This document shows, piece by piece, positions 20,069 to 27,717 of a DNA stretch of 64,000 nt; position 1 is the first letter of the stretch; the number at the start of each line of letters is the position of its first letter. The stretch comes from Agromyces mediolanus (GTDB taxonomy: Bacteria > Actinomycetota > Actinomycetes > Actinomycetales > Microbacteriaceae). The stretch lies in the NCBI RefSeq assembly GCF_023715325.1, contig NZ_JAMBNX010000008.1, positions 62,001 to 126,000 of the forward strand, written 5' to 3'. A program made the translations under genes and the position numbers. The notes below the pieces were generated by a model. The model saw only the letters and a list, made by a program, of their open reading frames with translations. It ran no database searches and had not been told where the DNA came from.

Positions 20069-20551
20069 CCGCACGGGCTGCAGTCGGAACAGCCGCACGA
20101 CCCGGCCCGATTCCCGCTCATAGCCGCGGTACCCGGGCCACTGGCGCTCGATGAGCCGCCAGGCCGCATCGCGATCGGCGTCGGCGATCGGCAGCGCCCG
20201 CACTCGCATCGCGCGACCGCGCACGAGGATCTCCGCGTCGGGGTGGGCGAGCAGGTTGTAGGTCCAGGCCGGATGCCGCTCGCGCGCGAAGCTCGTCCCC
20301 GCCACGATCGCCCGGCCATGGCCGTCGGGCGTGTACATGAGCTCCGTCTCGCGGACGACGCCGCTGCGAGCGCCAGTGCTCCGGAGGACGAGCGAGGGCA
20401 CGAGCAGGGCGCTCACCTGAACGCGGCGGCCGGTGAGGACCGCGACCACCCGCTCGACGCGCGGCAGCACCACGGGTGCGACGGCCCGGAACACGGAGGT
20501 ACGGGTGAGCGGGGCGACGGCGGCCCGGACGAGATCGACAGTGCGCGGCAC
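20066..20551 (-). CDS. Nitroreductase/deazaflavin (F420)-dependent oxidoreductase family protein
   Basis: The product (161 aa from the GTG at 20551; 168 aa from the GTG at 20572) has the split beta-barrel of the DDN/FDOR-A family: LVLRSTGARSGVVRETELMY, IVAGTSFARERHPAWTYNLLAHPDAEI and WPGYRGYERESGR. Such enzymes use F420 or bind hydrophobic ligands. GTG 20551 is favoured by a CAGAAT box 6 nt upstream, but the choice is weak. It lies 10 bp upstream of the polymerase gene and may be cotranscribed with it. Confidence 0.78.
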   Translation of the reverse strand: MPRTVDLVRAAVAPLTRTSVFRAVAPVVLPRVERVVAVLTGRRVQVSALLVPSLVLRSTGARSGVVRETELMYTPDGHGRAIVAGTSFARERHPAWTYNLLAHPDAEILVRGRAMRVRALPIADADRDAAWRLIERQWPGYRGYERESGRVVRLFRLQPVR

Positions 20552-20577
20552 GCGCCCATTCTGCCCTGACACGCGAA

Positions 20578-20604
20578 CGGGCCGGGGCGAATCGCCCCGG
20601 CCCG
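20578..20604. terminator. Terminator after the second transglycosylase-like gene
   Basis: A perfect 12-bp GC stem (20578-20589 with 20593-20604) and AAT loop lie 20 bp past the stop at 20624 (minus strand). Confidence 0.75.
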
Positions 20605-20623
20605 CGTGTCGCTCAGCGGCTGC

Positions 20624-21538
20624 TCAGTACCAGCCCTGCGCGTTGAACGAGTCCCATGCACCGCACGGCGTGCCGTACCGGCCCGAGATGTACGAGAGGC
20701 CCCAGCGGATCTGCGTGGCCGGGTTCGTCTCCCAGTCGGCGCCGAAGGCCGACATCTTGCTGCCGGGAAGCGCCTGCGGGATGCCGTAGGCGCCACTCGG
20801 GTTCGCGGCGTTGGTGCGCCAACCGGACTCGCGGTTCCAGAGCTCGACGAGGCAGCCGAACTGGTCGTCGCCCCAGCCGTGCTCGGCGGCCATGATGCTT
20901 CGGGCGATGGCCTGCGCCTCGCTCGGGTTCGAGGGTGCCGACGGCCGCGACGACTCGCTGGAGCCGGAGCCGGAGCCGGCCGAGGCGGCCTCCTCGGCCG
21001 CCGCCGCCTCGGCAGCCGCCTTCGCGGCGGCCTCAGCCGCGGCCGTCTCTGCGGCGACCCGGTCGAACTCGGCGACCTTGCCCGTGACGTCCGCACTGAC
21101 CGCGGTGGTCTCGGCCGCGAGCTCGAACACGCGCTCGGGGGCGAGCAGTTCGTACTGGCCGAGGCTCGCGGCGGCGGCGTTCAGCGCCGCGGCGTCGACC
21201 TTGCCGTCGGCGGCCGAGATCGTCGCGTGCGCCACGCTCAGGGTGTCCTTGGCGGTCTTCACGGCTCGCGCCGACAGGATGCCCGCGTGCGAACCGAGCT
21301 GCTCGACGTCGAGGTTGGCCGCTTCGGCCAGCGCCGAGGTCTCGCTGACACGGTCGTTCTGCGCGGCGACGGCCGACTGGACGGCGAAGCCGGTCCCGAC
21401 CATCGCACCGAGGGCGACGACCGCGCCTGCGGCGAGGAAGTAGCGGGTGCGGTGACTGCGACTCCGGCGCCGTTCGGCACGGGTCGGCAGCGATGCTGAA
21501 GTTGTGGTGGGGGTGTTCTCGCGATTCTGGTTCTGCAT
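20624..21538 (-). CDS. Secreted transglycosylase-like SLT-domain protein (paralogue 2)
   Basis: This 304-aa paralogue of the protein at 16761-17603 has the same layout: a basic N terminus (RAERRRSRSHRTR), one signal/anchor helix, an Ala-rich stalk with a long AAAEAAAKAAAEAA-type helix, a Ser-rich linker (SAGSGSGSSESSRPS), and the C-terminal domain HGWGDDQFGCLVELWNRESGW, GAYGIPQALPGSKM and a Trp-Tyr end. The Glu of NRESGW is the candidate catalytic acid. The ATG at 21538 (GAAAGAT upstream) is chosen over the GTG at 21547. Confidence 0.82.
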   Translation of the reverse strand: MQNQNRENTPTTTSASLPTRAERRRSRSHRTRYFLAAGAVVALGAMVGTGFAVQSAVAAQNDRVSETSALAEAANLDVEQLGSHAGILSARAVKTAKDTLSVAHATISAADGKVDAAALNAAAASLGQYELLAPERVFELAAETTAVSADVTGKVAEFDRVAAETAAAEAAAKAAAEAAAAEEAASAGSGSGSSESSRPSAPSNPSEAQAIARSIMAAEHGWGDDQFGCLVELWNRESGWRTNAANPSGAYGIPQALPGSKMSAFGADWETNPATQIRWGLSYISGRYGTPCGAWDSFNAQGWY

Positions 21539-21678
21539 ATCTTTCACGTGCGCCCTTGGGTGGTGCTGCCCACCGCGGCGCGAATCATCGTCTCGGGTAC
21601 AGGGGGGTCGCCGGAGCGAAGTCGTCAGTTTGTCGAGCTTTACTCCACGACCCCTCCGGGTTTCCTGAGAAAGTCATG

Positions 21679-21702
21679 TGAACACCCCCCGTTCGGGGGT
21701 GG
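21679..21702. terminator. C/G-rich hairpin downstream of soxR
   Basis: ACCCCCC-GTTC-GGGGGT forms a short hairpin about 15-30 nt beyond the soxR stop at 21714 (minus strand). It probably ends that transcript. Confidence 0.5.
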
Positions 21703-21713
21703 AATTGGGGGCT

Positions 21714-22244
21714 TCAGGCGCCGATCGACGGGTCGGTCTCATCGACATCGACGCGCTCGAGCTCCGGGTCGAGTCGACGCGGACCCGCCCCGTCCTCGCC
21801 GAGGGCGTCGTCGGGGTTCAGCAGCGCGCAGGCCTTCATGGAGAGGCAGCCGCAGCCGATGCATCCGGTGAGTTCCCGCTCGAGCCGCTCGAGCCCGCGA
21901 CGACGCTCGACGAGCCGCCGCTTCCACTGCCGCGACGCGCGCTGCCACTCCTCGTGGCTCGGCGTGCGGTCGAGCGGCACATCGCCGAACCCCTCCTGCA
22001 CATCCGAGAGCGGGAGACCGAAGCGCTTCGCCACGGCGATGAGCGAAACGCGGCGGAGCATGTGGCGCGGATAGCGTCGCTGGTTGCCGGTGGTGCGCAC
22101 GGAGGCGATCAGGCCGAGCTCCTCATAGAAACGGAGCGCCGAGGCCGCGACGCCCGTGCGCCGGCTCATCTCGCCGATGGTGAGGAGCTCGTCGGGCTCA
22201 TGATGACCGGGCGCCGTCGCGCTCGGGGCCCCGTGATCGGTCAT
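21714..22244 (-). CDS. soxR: SoxR-like redox-sensing MerR-family regulator
   Basis: The 176-aa regulator has a MerR HTH (LTIGEMSRRTGVAASALRFYEE, then RRYPRHMLRRVSLIAVAKRFG) and the SoxR [2Fe-2S] ligand pattern CIGCGCLSMKAC near residue 130. In this family the cluster is oxidised by redox-cycling drugs or endogenous quinones, switching on target promoters by DNA untwisting. It has an acidic C-terminal tail. The ATG at 22244 has GAGGAAG 6 nt upstream. It is divergent from the ferredoxin operon and shares a palindromic operator with it. Confidence 0.92.
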   Translation of the reverse strand: MTDHGAPSATAPGHHEPDELLTIGEMSRRTGVAASALRFYEELGLIASVRTTGNQRRYPRHMLRRVSLIAVAKRFGLPLSDVQEGFGDVPLDRTPSHEEWQRASRQWKRRLVERRRGLERLERELTGCIGCGCLSMKACALLNPDDALGEDGAGPRRLDPELERVDVDETDPSIGA

Positions 22245-22264
22245 GTGCACTTCCTCGCTCCGTT

Positions 22265-22295
22265 TTGACTTCAAGCGTACTTGAAGTCTTACGGT
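22265..22295 (+). promoter_or_regulatory. SoxR-type promoter: -35 TTGACT, 19-bp spacer, -10 TACGGT
   Basis: The -35 (22265-22270) and -10 (22290-22295) are separated by 19 bp, the over-long spacing characteristic of MerR-family targets. A perfect 9-bp inverted repeat, GACTTCAAG-CGTA-CTTGAAGTC (22267-22288), fills the spacer and resembles the TCAAG...CTTGA core of known SoxR boxes. The -10 ends 6 nt before the ferredoxin ATG (22302), so the mRNA should be leaderless. It is expected to be activated by oxidised SoxR. Confidence 0.88.
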
Positions 22296-22301
22296 GGAGA
22301 C

Positions 22302-22625
22302 ATGACGTACGTGATCGCCCTGCCCTGTGTCGATGTCAAGGACAAGGCGTGCATCGACGAATGCCCGGTCGACTGCATCTACGAGGGCGAACGATCGCTC
22401 TACATCCACCCCGACGAGTGCGTCGACTGCGGCGCCTGCGAGCCGGTGTGCCCGGTCGAGGCGATCTACTACGAAGACGACCTCCCCGACGAATGGGCCG
22501 ACTACTACAAGGCCAACGTCGAGTTCTTCGACGAGATCGGCTCGCCCGGCGGCGCCGCCAAGGTCGGCATGATCGCCTACGATCACCCTGTGGTCGCAGC
22601 CCTCCCTCCCCAGGCGCACGCATGA
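22302..22625 (+). CDS. fdxA: Ferredoxin (7Fe type, FdxA-like)
   Basis: This 107-aa electron-transfer protein has two Fe-S binding motifs. The N-terminal one ([17 protein letters not shown]) has the pattern of a 3Fe-4S/4Fe-4S pair, and the second is [15 protein letters not shown]. The ATG at 22302 is chosen because MTYVIALPC is the conserved start of actinobacterial 7Fe ferredoxins and because the SoxR-type promoter ends 6 nt upstream. Its stop overlaps the start of the flavin reductase gene (ATGA). Confidence 0.92.
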   Translation: MTYVIALPCVDVKDKACIDECPVDCIYEGERSLYIHPDECVDCGACEPVCPVEAIYYEDDLPDEWADYYKANVEFFDEIGSPGGAAKVGMIAYDHPVVAALPPQAHA

Positions 22626-23125
22626 GCGGAACACCCGGACTCGTCGATGCCTACAAGCTCGCGTTCCGGCACCATCCCGCGGGCGTCGCCCTGATCACCG
22701 CCGCGAGCGCGACCGGACCGGTCGGCCTCACCGCGTCATCCGTGGCCTCCGTCGCGATCGACCCGACCGTGCTCTCGTTCTCGGTCACGCGCGCGACCGG
22801 ATCTGCGGGCGCGCTCCTCGGCACCGAGCACGTCGTCGTGCACCTCCTCGGCGAGCACCAGGCGGCGCTCGCCGAGGTCTTCGCCCGCTCCGGCGCTCCT
22901 CGCTTCACGACGGAACAGGGCTGGTCGCGCTTCGAGGGCGGCGAGCCCTGGCTGCCGGATGCCCCCGCCGCACTCCGGTGCCGCATCGCCGAGCGCACCC
23001 CGGTCGGAAGCTCCACCCTCGTGCTCGCCGAGGTGGTCGAGGTGCGCCTCGGTCCCGCCGCTACGCCGCTCGTCTACCGCGACCGCACGTTCTTCAGCCT
23101 CGTCGGGGCGACCCCGCTGCCGTGA
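22622..23125 (+). CDS. Flavin reductase-like FMN-binding protein
   Basis: The 167-aa product matches the flavin reductase (split-barrel) family: [34 protein letters not shown] and the late YRDRTFF segment. Such proteins reduce FMN with NAD(P)H or carry flavin for a partner enzyme. Start overlap with the ferredoxin stop (ATGA) and the shared SoxR promoter indicate a redox-cycling response. Which substrate it serves is unknown. Confidence 0.85.
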   Translation: MSGTPGLVDAYKLAFRHHPAGVALITAASATGPVGLTASSVASVAIDPTVLSFSVTRATGSAGALLGTEHVVVHLLGEHQAALAEVFARSGAPRFTTEQGWSRFEGGEPWLPDAPAALRCRIAERTPVGSSTLVLAEVVEVRLGPAATPLVYRDRTFFSLVGATPLP

Positions 23126-23268
23126 GCGAGACGCCCAGGACCCCGCGACCGCGCCGGCGACGCCGCATGTCGACCGCCCGGCTCGCCGTCGTCGCACGGC
23201 GCTGGGGGTTGCTCGCCCTCATCGCGCTGACGGCGATCGGCGCGCTCGTGCAGTTCCTCCTGCGCTGA
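23122..23268 (+). CDS. Small single-pass membrane protein (48 aa)
   Basis: A GTG at 23122 overlaps the flavin reductase stop (GTGA). The product has an Arg/Pro-rich N terminus (RPRRRRRMST) followed by one hydrophobic helix, WGLLALIALTAIGALVQFLL. The coupling makes it the likely third member of the SoxR-controlled operon. No family is recognised. Confidence 0.55.
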   Translation: MSETPRTPRPRRRRRMSTARLAVVARRWGLLALIALTAIGALVQFLLR

Positions 23269-23348
23269 GCCGACGGCGCGCCCGACCCGGTGGCCCGGTG
23301 TGTACCGGGAGGTGTGCACCGAGGAGGCGCGCGTCCGCCCCTGGCGCG

Positions 23349-24566
23349 TCAGTCGTCGGCGGCCGCGAGCTGCCCGCACGCGCCGTCGATCTCCTTGCCG
23401 CGCGTGTCGCGGATCGTGGTCGGAATGCCCGCCGCTTCGAGCCGGCGGACGAACTCCTGCTGCACCGCGGGCTCCGAGGCCGTCCAGATCGAACCGGGCG
23501 TCGGGTTCAACGGAATGGGGTTCACGTGCACCCAGCCCCGGCCCCGCTCGTTGAGCTTCTCGGCGAGCAGGTCGGCGCGCCAGCCGTGGTCGTTCATGTC
23601 CTTGATCAGTGCGTACTCGATGGAGACCCGACGACCGGTCTTCTCGAAGTACTCGCGCGCGGCGTCGAGCGCCTCGTCGACCTTCCAGCGCGAGTTCACG
23701 GGGATGAGCTCGTCGCGGAGCTGATCGTCCGGGGCGTGCAGGCTGAGCGCGAACGTCACCGGCAGGTCCTCGGCGGCGAGCTTGCGGATGGCCGGCACGA
23801 GACCGACGGTCGACACGGTGATGCCGCGCGCGGACATGCCGAGGCCGTCGGGCGCAGGGGCGAGCATGGTGCGGACGGCCTGCATCAGCCGGGCGTAGTT
23901 CGCCAGCGGCTCCCCCATGCCCATGAAGACGATGTTCGAGACCCGATCGGGCGTGTGGTCGCCGTGCTTGCGACCGCCGAGCTCGCCACGGGCGAGCGCG
24001 GCGTTCGCCAGCACGACCTGCTCGACGATCTCGGCCGCCGACATGTTCCGGGTGAGCCCGGCCTGGCCGGTGGCGCAGAACGGGCAGTTCATGCCGCAGC
24101 CCGCCTGGCTCGAGACGCACAGCGTGATGCGACCCGGGTAACGCATGAGCACCGATTCGACGAGCGCGCCGTCGTGCAGTTTCCAGAGGAACTTGATCGT
24201 GTCGCCGTTGTCGGTCGTGAATCGGCGCACCTCGGTGAGGAGCGGCGGCAGCACCGTTGCGACGAGCTCGTCGCGCGTCGCCGCGGGCAGATCGCTCATC
24301 TCGGCCGGGTCGTTCGTGTGGTGCACGAAGTAGTGGGTCGCGAGCTGGGCCGCGCGGTACCCGGGGAAGCCGAGTTCGGCGACATGCGCCTTCCGGTCGG
24401 CGGGGGCGATGTCCGCGAGGTGCACCGGCGGCTTGCCGCGCTTCGGCGAGGCGAACTGGAGCATCGGGCGCCCGTCGGGGCCCTTCTTCTGCTCCCAGCC
24501 CTCGGTCGCCGGGCGGACCTGGGTTCGGCGCACGGGGGTCATGGTGGAATCGCTCGAGTTCGTCAC
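23349..24566 (-). CDS. rlmN: 23S rRNA (adenine(2503)-C(2))-methyltransferase / tRNA m2A37
   Basis: This radical-SAM methylase acts on A2503 of 23S rRNA and A37 of some tRNAs. The radical SAM motif [15 protein letters not shown] (CxxxC-xx-C pattern within) and the second essential Cys near the C terminus (DGACGQL) are present, with GMGEPLANY and [15 protein letters not shown]. The frame allows 418 aa, but GTG 24566 (405 aa) has TACCCT 6 nt upstream, so it is chosen; ATG at about 24542 is a weaker alternative. Confidence 0.93.
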   Translation of the reverse strand: MTNSSDSTMTPVRRTQVRPATEGWEQKKGPDGRPMLQFASPKRGKPPVHLADIAPADRKAHVAELGFPGYRAAQLATHYFVHHTNDPAEMSDLPAATRDELVATVLPPLLTEVRRFTTDNGDTIKFLWKLHDGALVESVLMRYPGRITLCVSSQAGCGMNCPFCATGQAGLTRNMSAAEIVEQVVLANAALARGELGGRKHGDHTPDRVSNIVFMGMGEPLANYARLMQAVRTMLAPAPDGLGMSARGITVSTVGLVPAIRKLAAEDLPVTFALSLHAPDDQLRDELIPVNSRWKVDEALDAAREYFEKTGRRVSIEYALIKDMNDHGWRADLLAEKLNERGRGWVHVNPIPLNPTPGSIWTASEPAVQQEFVRRLEAAGIPTTIRDTRGKEIDGACGQLAAADD

Positions 24567-24572
24567 GCTCCA

Positions 24573-24578
24573 AGGGTA
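24573..24578 (-). promoter_or_regulatory. -10 element TACCCT of leaderless rlmN
   Basis: On the minus strand TACCCT is 6 nt before the GTG at 24566. Confidence 0.45.
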
Positions 24579-24617
24579 CGCGGCCTCCGCCGCGCATCGG
24601 CGCACTTCCGGCGTCGG

Positions 24618-25409
24618 CTACCGCGCCCGCGCAGCGCGAGCGGACCACCGGCCGCCCTCGTGACCGACGATGATCGGGTGCTCGAAGGCGCGCGAGATCA
24701 CGTCGGTCGTGACGACGTCGGCGACCGGGCCTGAGGCGACGGTCGCCCCGTGCGAGATCGCGATCGCGTGAGTGGTCGTCTCCGGCAGTTCCTCGAGGTG
24801 GTGCGTGACCAGGATCGTGGCGAGCTCCGGCTCGCGTTCCGCGAGCGCATCCACCGTCTCCAGGAACTGCTCGCGCGCGGCGACGTCGAGGCCGGTCGTC
24901 GGCTCGTCGAGGAGCAGCAGGCTCGGTTCGGCGATGAGCGCCCGCGCGATGAGCGCCCGCCCGCGCTCGCCCTGTGAGAGGGTCGGCCAGATCGCCTCGC
25001 GTCGGTGCTCGAGACCCAGTTCGGCGATCACCCGTCGAGCGGCGTCGAGCTGCGCCGGTTCCGGCAGCCAGCGCATCGGCGTCTCGATCGTGCCGGTGAG
25101 CCCGGTGAGCACCACCTGCGTCACCGTGAGTGGGGAGCGGAGCGGGTGCCTCGGGTTCACGTGACCGATGTGCCGGCGCAGCTCCTGCAGTTCGACCCGG
25201 CCGAGTCTGGCGCCGAGCACGTCCACCGTGCCGGAGCTCGGGAAGGTGACCGCCCCGCAGAAGCCGAGGATGGTGCTCTTGCCGGCGCCGTTCGGGCCGA
25301 GGAGCGCCCAGCGCTCGCCGGTCTCGACGCGGAGGTCGATGCCGTCGAGGATCTGCCGGCCGTCGCGGCGGAACGTGACCTGCGCCAACTCCAGGACCGG
25401 CGCGGTCAC
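24618..25409 (-). CDS. ABC transporter ATP-binding protein (no permease adjacent)
   Basis: The 263-aa ATPase has Walker A GPNGAGKST, signature LSQGERGRALIARAL, Walker B LLLLDEPTTGLD and switch His LVTHH. Its single domain and the AIFSHG-like AIAISHGATVASGP tail resemble the ModF/YlmA-type ATPases often lacking their own permease. The GTG start overlaps the GntR stop by 4 nt (GTGA), so both are one operon. The substrate is unknown. Confidence 0.85.
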   Translation of the reverse strand: MTAPVLELAQVTFRRDGRQILDGIDLRVETGERWALLGPNGAGKSTILGFCGAVTFPSSGTVDVLGARLGRVELQELRRHIGHVNPRHPLRSPLTVTQVVLTGLTGTIETPMRWLPEPAQLDAARRVIAELGLEHRREAIWPTLSQGERGRALIARALIAEPSLLLLDEPTTGLDVAAREQFLETVDALAEREPELATILVTHHLEELPETTTHAIAISHGATVASGPVADVVTTDVISRAFEHPIIVGHEGGRWSARAARAR

Positions 25410-26074
25410 GCGAGCGCCGCCTTCATCGCGCCGAGGTGCGTGCGGCTCTCGAGGGCGGCACCGGCTGCGTCACGGGCGGCGACGCGCTCGGCGAGCCGCT
25501 CGTGTGCGCCGTGGTCCGCCTCGTCGCCGAACCCGCCTCGGAGGCGGAGCATCTCCACCATCGCCTGCCGCATCCGCGGTGTGAACCCGTCGAACAGCTC
25601 GCCGAGCACCGGATTGTGCGCGGCGGCGACGATGCTGCGGTGGAACCTGGTGTCGGCGTCGACGTGCGCTTCGACCTCGCTGCGGTGCGCGGCCCGGTCG
25701 TCGAGCGCCCGACGGATCGCGCGCAGGTCGCTCGGCGTGCGGCGTTCCGCGGCGAGCGCGGCGGCTTCCGCCTCGATCGCGATGCGGGCCTCGATGACCG
25801 AGACGAGGTCGGCGCGGCGGAGCACCGCGTCCCACTCCTCGGGAGCATCGAGCGCCACCAGGAAGACGCCGGCGCCCTGTCTGGAGCTGAGCACGCCGCG
25901 CCCGGCGAGCTGGCGGATGGCTTCGCGGACCGTCGATCGGCCGACGCCGAGCTGGGGGGCGAGCGTGGTCTCGCCGGGGAGCTTCTGCCCGAGCTCCCAT
26001 TCGCCGCTCCGGATGCGCTCGAGCAGGAGCTCGGCCGCCTGATCCGCGAGCGGGGACCGCTTCACCTGGTGCAT
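25406..26074 (-). CDS. FadR/GntR-family transcriptional regulator
   Basis: The 222-aa regulator has an N-terminal winged helix (LLLERIRSGEWELGQKLPGE, LGVGRSTVREAIRQLAGRGVL) and a C-terminal FCD all-helical ligand domain (DADTRFHRSIVAAAHNPVL with the metal-binding His). ATG 26074 is used; GTG 26083 is possible. It is coupled to the ABC ATPase gene and divergent from the small gene at 26122. Confidence 0.88.
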   Translation of the reverse strand: MHQVKRSPLADQAAELLLERIRSGEWELGQKLPGETTLAPQLGVGRSTVREAIRQLAGRGVLSSRQGAGVFLVALDAPEEWDAVLRRADLVSVIEARIAIEAEAAALAAERRTPSDLRAIRRALDDRAAHRSEVEAHVDADTRFHRSIVAAAHNPVLGELFDGFTPRMRQAMVEMLRLRGGFGDEADHGAHERLAERVAARDAAGAALESRTHLGAMKAALA

Positions 26075-26109
26075 CGCTCCCACCTCTCTACTTGTCTGAG
26101 GAGTCGTGC

Positions 26110-26115
26110 TACAGT
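26110..26115 (+). promoter_or_regulatory. -10 element TACAGT, leaderless
   Basis: TACAGT is exactly 6 nt before the ATG at 26122. Confidence 0.45.
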
Positions 26116-26121
26116 CTAGCC

Positions 26122-26229
26122 ATGTTCACCCGCGGACTCCTCCTTCGCCCAGACCTGGACGCCAGCCTGGAAGCGGTCCTGGGCGCGGCGAACGCCGTCG
26201 CGGCAGCGCGGCCGACGGCGCCTGAGTGA
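26122..26229 (+). CDS. Unannotated 35-aa ORF with its own promoter and terminator
   Basis: ATG 26122 to TGA 26227-26229. The peptide starts MFTRGLLLRPDLDASLEAV and has an Ala-rich C-terminal half; no transmembrane helix or Cys. It is too short for usual ORF callers. A TACAGT -10 box lies 6 nt upstream and a perfect 13-bp terminator hairpin starts 25 nt after the stop, so the unit looks complete. It could be a small protein or a leader peptide for an RNA; function unknown. Confidence 0.5.
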   Translation: MFTRGLLLRPDLDASLEAVLGAANAVAAARPTAPE

Positions 26230-26253
26230 GGCGGCCCGCCCTGAGGCCATGAG

Positions 26254-26283
26254 GAGCCGGGCGGGGCCTTCCCCGCCCGGCTC
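26254..26283. terminator. 13-bp perfect hairpin
   Basis: GAGCCGGGCGGGG pairs fully with 26271-26283 across a CCTT loop. It ends the 26122 transcript and, from the other side, the lipoprotein gene that stops at 26317. Confidence 0.85.
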
Positions 26284-26316
26284 CGGCCTCCAGCCGGAAA
26301 GTCCACGGCGCGCGGA

Positions 26317-26730
26317 TCAGCCGCGGTGCGGCCGACCGTCGCAGTCGGTCGCATCGGCCCAGTCGCCGGCGCGGAGCTCGCCCTCGACCTCGGCCGTGAC
26401 CGACGCACTGGGAACCACCGCCACCTCGACCGAGCCGGGCTCGAGCACGTTCGACTCGCTCGAGCAGATCGCCACGATCGTCCAGGCGGAGTCGTCGCCG
26501 TGGTCGAAGGCGTACGAGGCGGCCAGCCCGACGCGGGGCGAGGCATCCTGGATGAGCAGTTGGACCTCATCGCCGACGGCACCGGTCAATCGACCGAGTG
26601 AGGCCCCGAGGAGCTCCGACGGCGCGAGGTCGGGTGTCGATGCGCATCCCGCCACCGCGAGGGCCGCAGCGATCGCGGTGATCGCTCCGACCCTCGAGGC
26701 GACGCTGTGGGAGCTCAGCGGGTGCCGCAC
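26317..26730 (-). CDS. Small putative lipoprotein, unknown function
   Basis: The 137-aa product has an N-terminal signal with lipobox AVAGC (Cys at about residue 29), so it should be anchored outside the membrane. The mature part has two further Cys (ICSSE, TDCDG) that may form a disulfide, and a beta-rich pattern. No family is recognised. The GTG start lies inside the upstream small ORF. Confidence 0.65.
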   Translation of the reverse strand: MRHPLSSHSVASRVGAITAIAAALAVAGCASTPDLAPSELLGASLGRLTGAVGDEVQLLIQDASPRVGLAASYAFDHGDDSAWTIVAICSSESNVLEPGSVEVAVVPSASVTAEVEGELRAGDWADATDCDGRPHRG

Positions 26731-26813
26731 GCGATCCGCGTCGCGTACGGGTTGCGGACCTGGTGCGTGTCCTTCGTGCCCATCTTGCGCGCCTTCCTGC
26801 TCGGGTTCGCCAC
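26715..26813 (-). CDS. Candidate 32-aa basic peptide ORF
   Basis: GTG 26813 follows a strong AGGAG at a 5-nt spacing and reads ANPSRKARKMGTKDTHQVR, then NPYATRIACGTR, to a TGA at 26715-26717. It overlaps the lipoprotein start by 16 nt, suggesting coupling. The peptide is rich in Lys/Arg. Nothing in its sequence identifies a family. Confidence 0.4.
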   Translation of the reverse strand: MANPSRKARKMGTKDTHQVRNPYATRIACGTR

Positions 26814-26832
26814 TGATCTCCTGACTCTGCGG

Positions 26833-26856
26833 GCCCGGTCGCCGTTCGGACCGGGC
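26833..26856. other. Hairpin in the leader of the 26715-26813 ORF
   Basis: An 8-bp perfect stem (GCCCGGTC with GACCGGGC) and 8-nt loop lie 20 nt above the small ORF's Shine-Dalgarno. It could be an attenuator or, read on the plus strand, a terminator followed by a T-rich stretch. Confidence 0.35.
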
Positions 26857-26959
26857 TCGCTTCGTTCTTAGTGCATATTAACTCCCAGCTCAAACACCTC
26901 ATGCGTTTCTGCCTCTTTCGATCACCCTGAGGGTGTCGTCGCGCCATGCCGGCGACGAC

Positions 26960-27601
26960 TCACCCCAGCCGCATCGTCGTGAGGCAACTCGCCGAGTCGA
27001 GCGCCGCGGTGTCGACCGTCGCCGAGGCGCTCCGGCCCGCACCGTCGGTGATCAGGACCTCGATCTGCGTTCCCCGCGGAAGCCAGAGGCCGATGAACCC
27101 GTTGTCGAAGCTCGTGCGCGTCTCATCGAGCACCGTCGTCCCCGTCGCGGTGTCCGTGGCCACGACCCGGAACTCCTCGTCGGGGAGCTCACCGAGACAG
27201 GTCGTGAGACTGTGGAAGACGCAGTCGTGGGTTTGCGAGCGGTACGGCGCGATCGAGACGTAGAACTCCTCGGGCATCGGCAGCGCGAGCTCCCGCCCCT
27301 GATCCGACAGCGCGAGCACGTCGGGACGGACCGACGCGATGAGGCCCGCCGGACGGTCCTCGACCGGCAGCGCGTCGAGCCGGTCGATGATCTGACGGGC
27401 GTCCATCCCGTCCAGCCCGTAGTCGGCGAGCAGCGCACCGGGCGCCTGGGACGGGGCGGCGGCTCCCCCGGCTCCCGGCAGCGGACTCGGCGACGGGCTC
27501 GGCGCGCACGCCGCCAGCGCAAGCACCGCGGCGAGTGCGACCGAGACCGCGGTCACCGCCCGACGGCCGGCAGGAGTGGTGGAGCGATGGGTGAACGACA
27601 T
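26960..27601 (-). CDS. cueP: CueP-family copper-binding lipoprotein
   Basis: The 213-aa protein has a signal with lipobox LAAC (about residue 32) and matches the CueP family: DARQIIDRLDALPV, VSIAPYRSQTHDCVFHSLTTC (the conserved His/Cys metal-binding segment), GTTVLDETRTSFDNGFIGLWLP. CueP in Salmonella binds periplasmic copper and can hand it to SodC. Here it would act on the outer membrane face. An AAGGA Shine-Dalgarno precedes the ATG. It lies 116 bp downstream of the DUF6153-like gene. Confidence 0.88.
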   Translation of the reverse strand: MSFTHRSTTPAGRRAVTAVSVALAAVLALAACAPSPSPSPLPGAGGAAAPSQAPGALLADYGLDGMDARQIIDRLDALPVEDRPAGLIASVRPDVLALSDQGRELALPMPEEFYVSIAPYRSQTHDCVFHSLTTCLGELPDEEFRVVATDTATGTTVLDETRTSFDNGFIGLWLPRGTQIEVLITDGAGRSASATVDTAALDSASCLTTMRLG

Positions 27602-27717
27602 GGTGGATCCTTCGAGAACTCGGATTGGTGAAAGCTGGGGAGTCGGTCGGCGCGGTCACGGCGTGCTGCACGGTGCAGGCGCGGCGCGACGCCCGCCGGG
27701 GACCGCATCGCGCCAGA

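Noticed and set aside
21539-21713. c-di-AMP (ydaO-type) riboswitch before the transglycosylase-like genes
   Set aside because: Looked for the conserved core because such riboswitches precede wall hydrolase genes in actinobacteria; none of its signature segments was recognisable at either gene.
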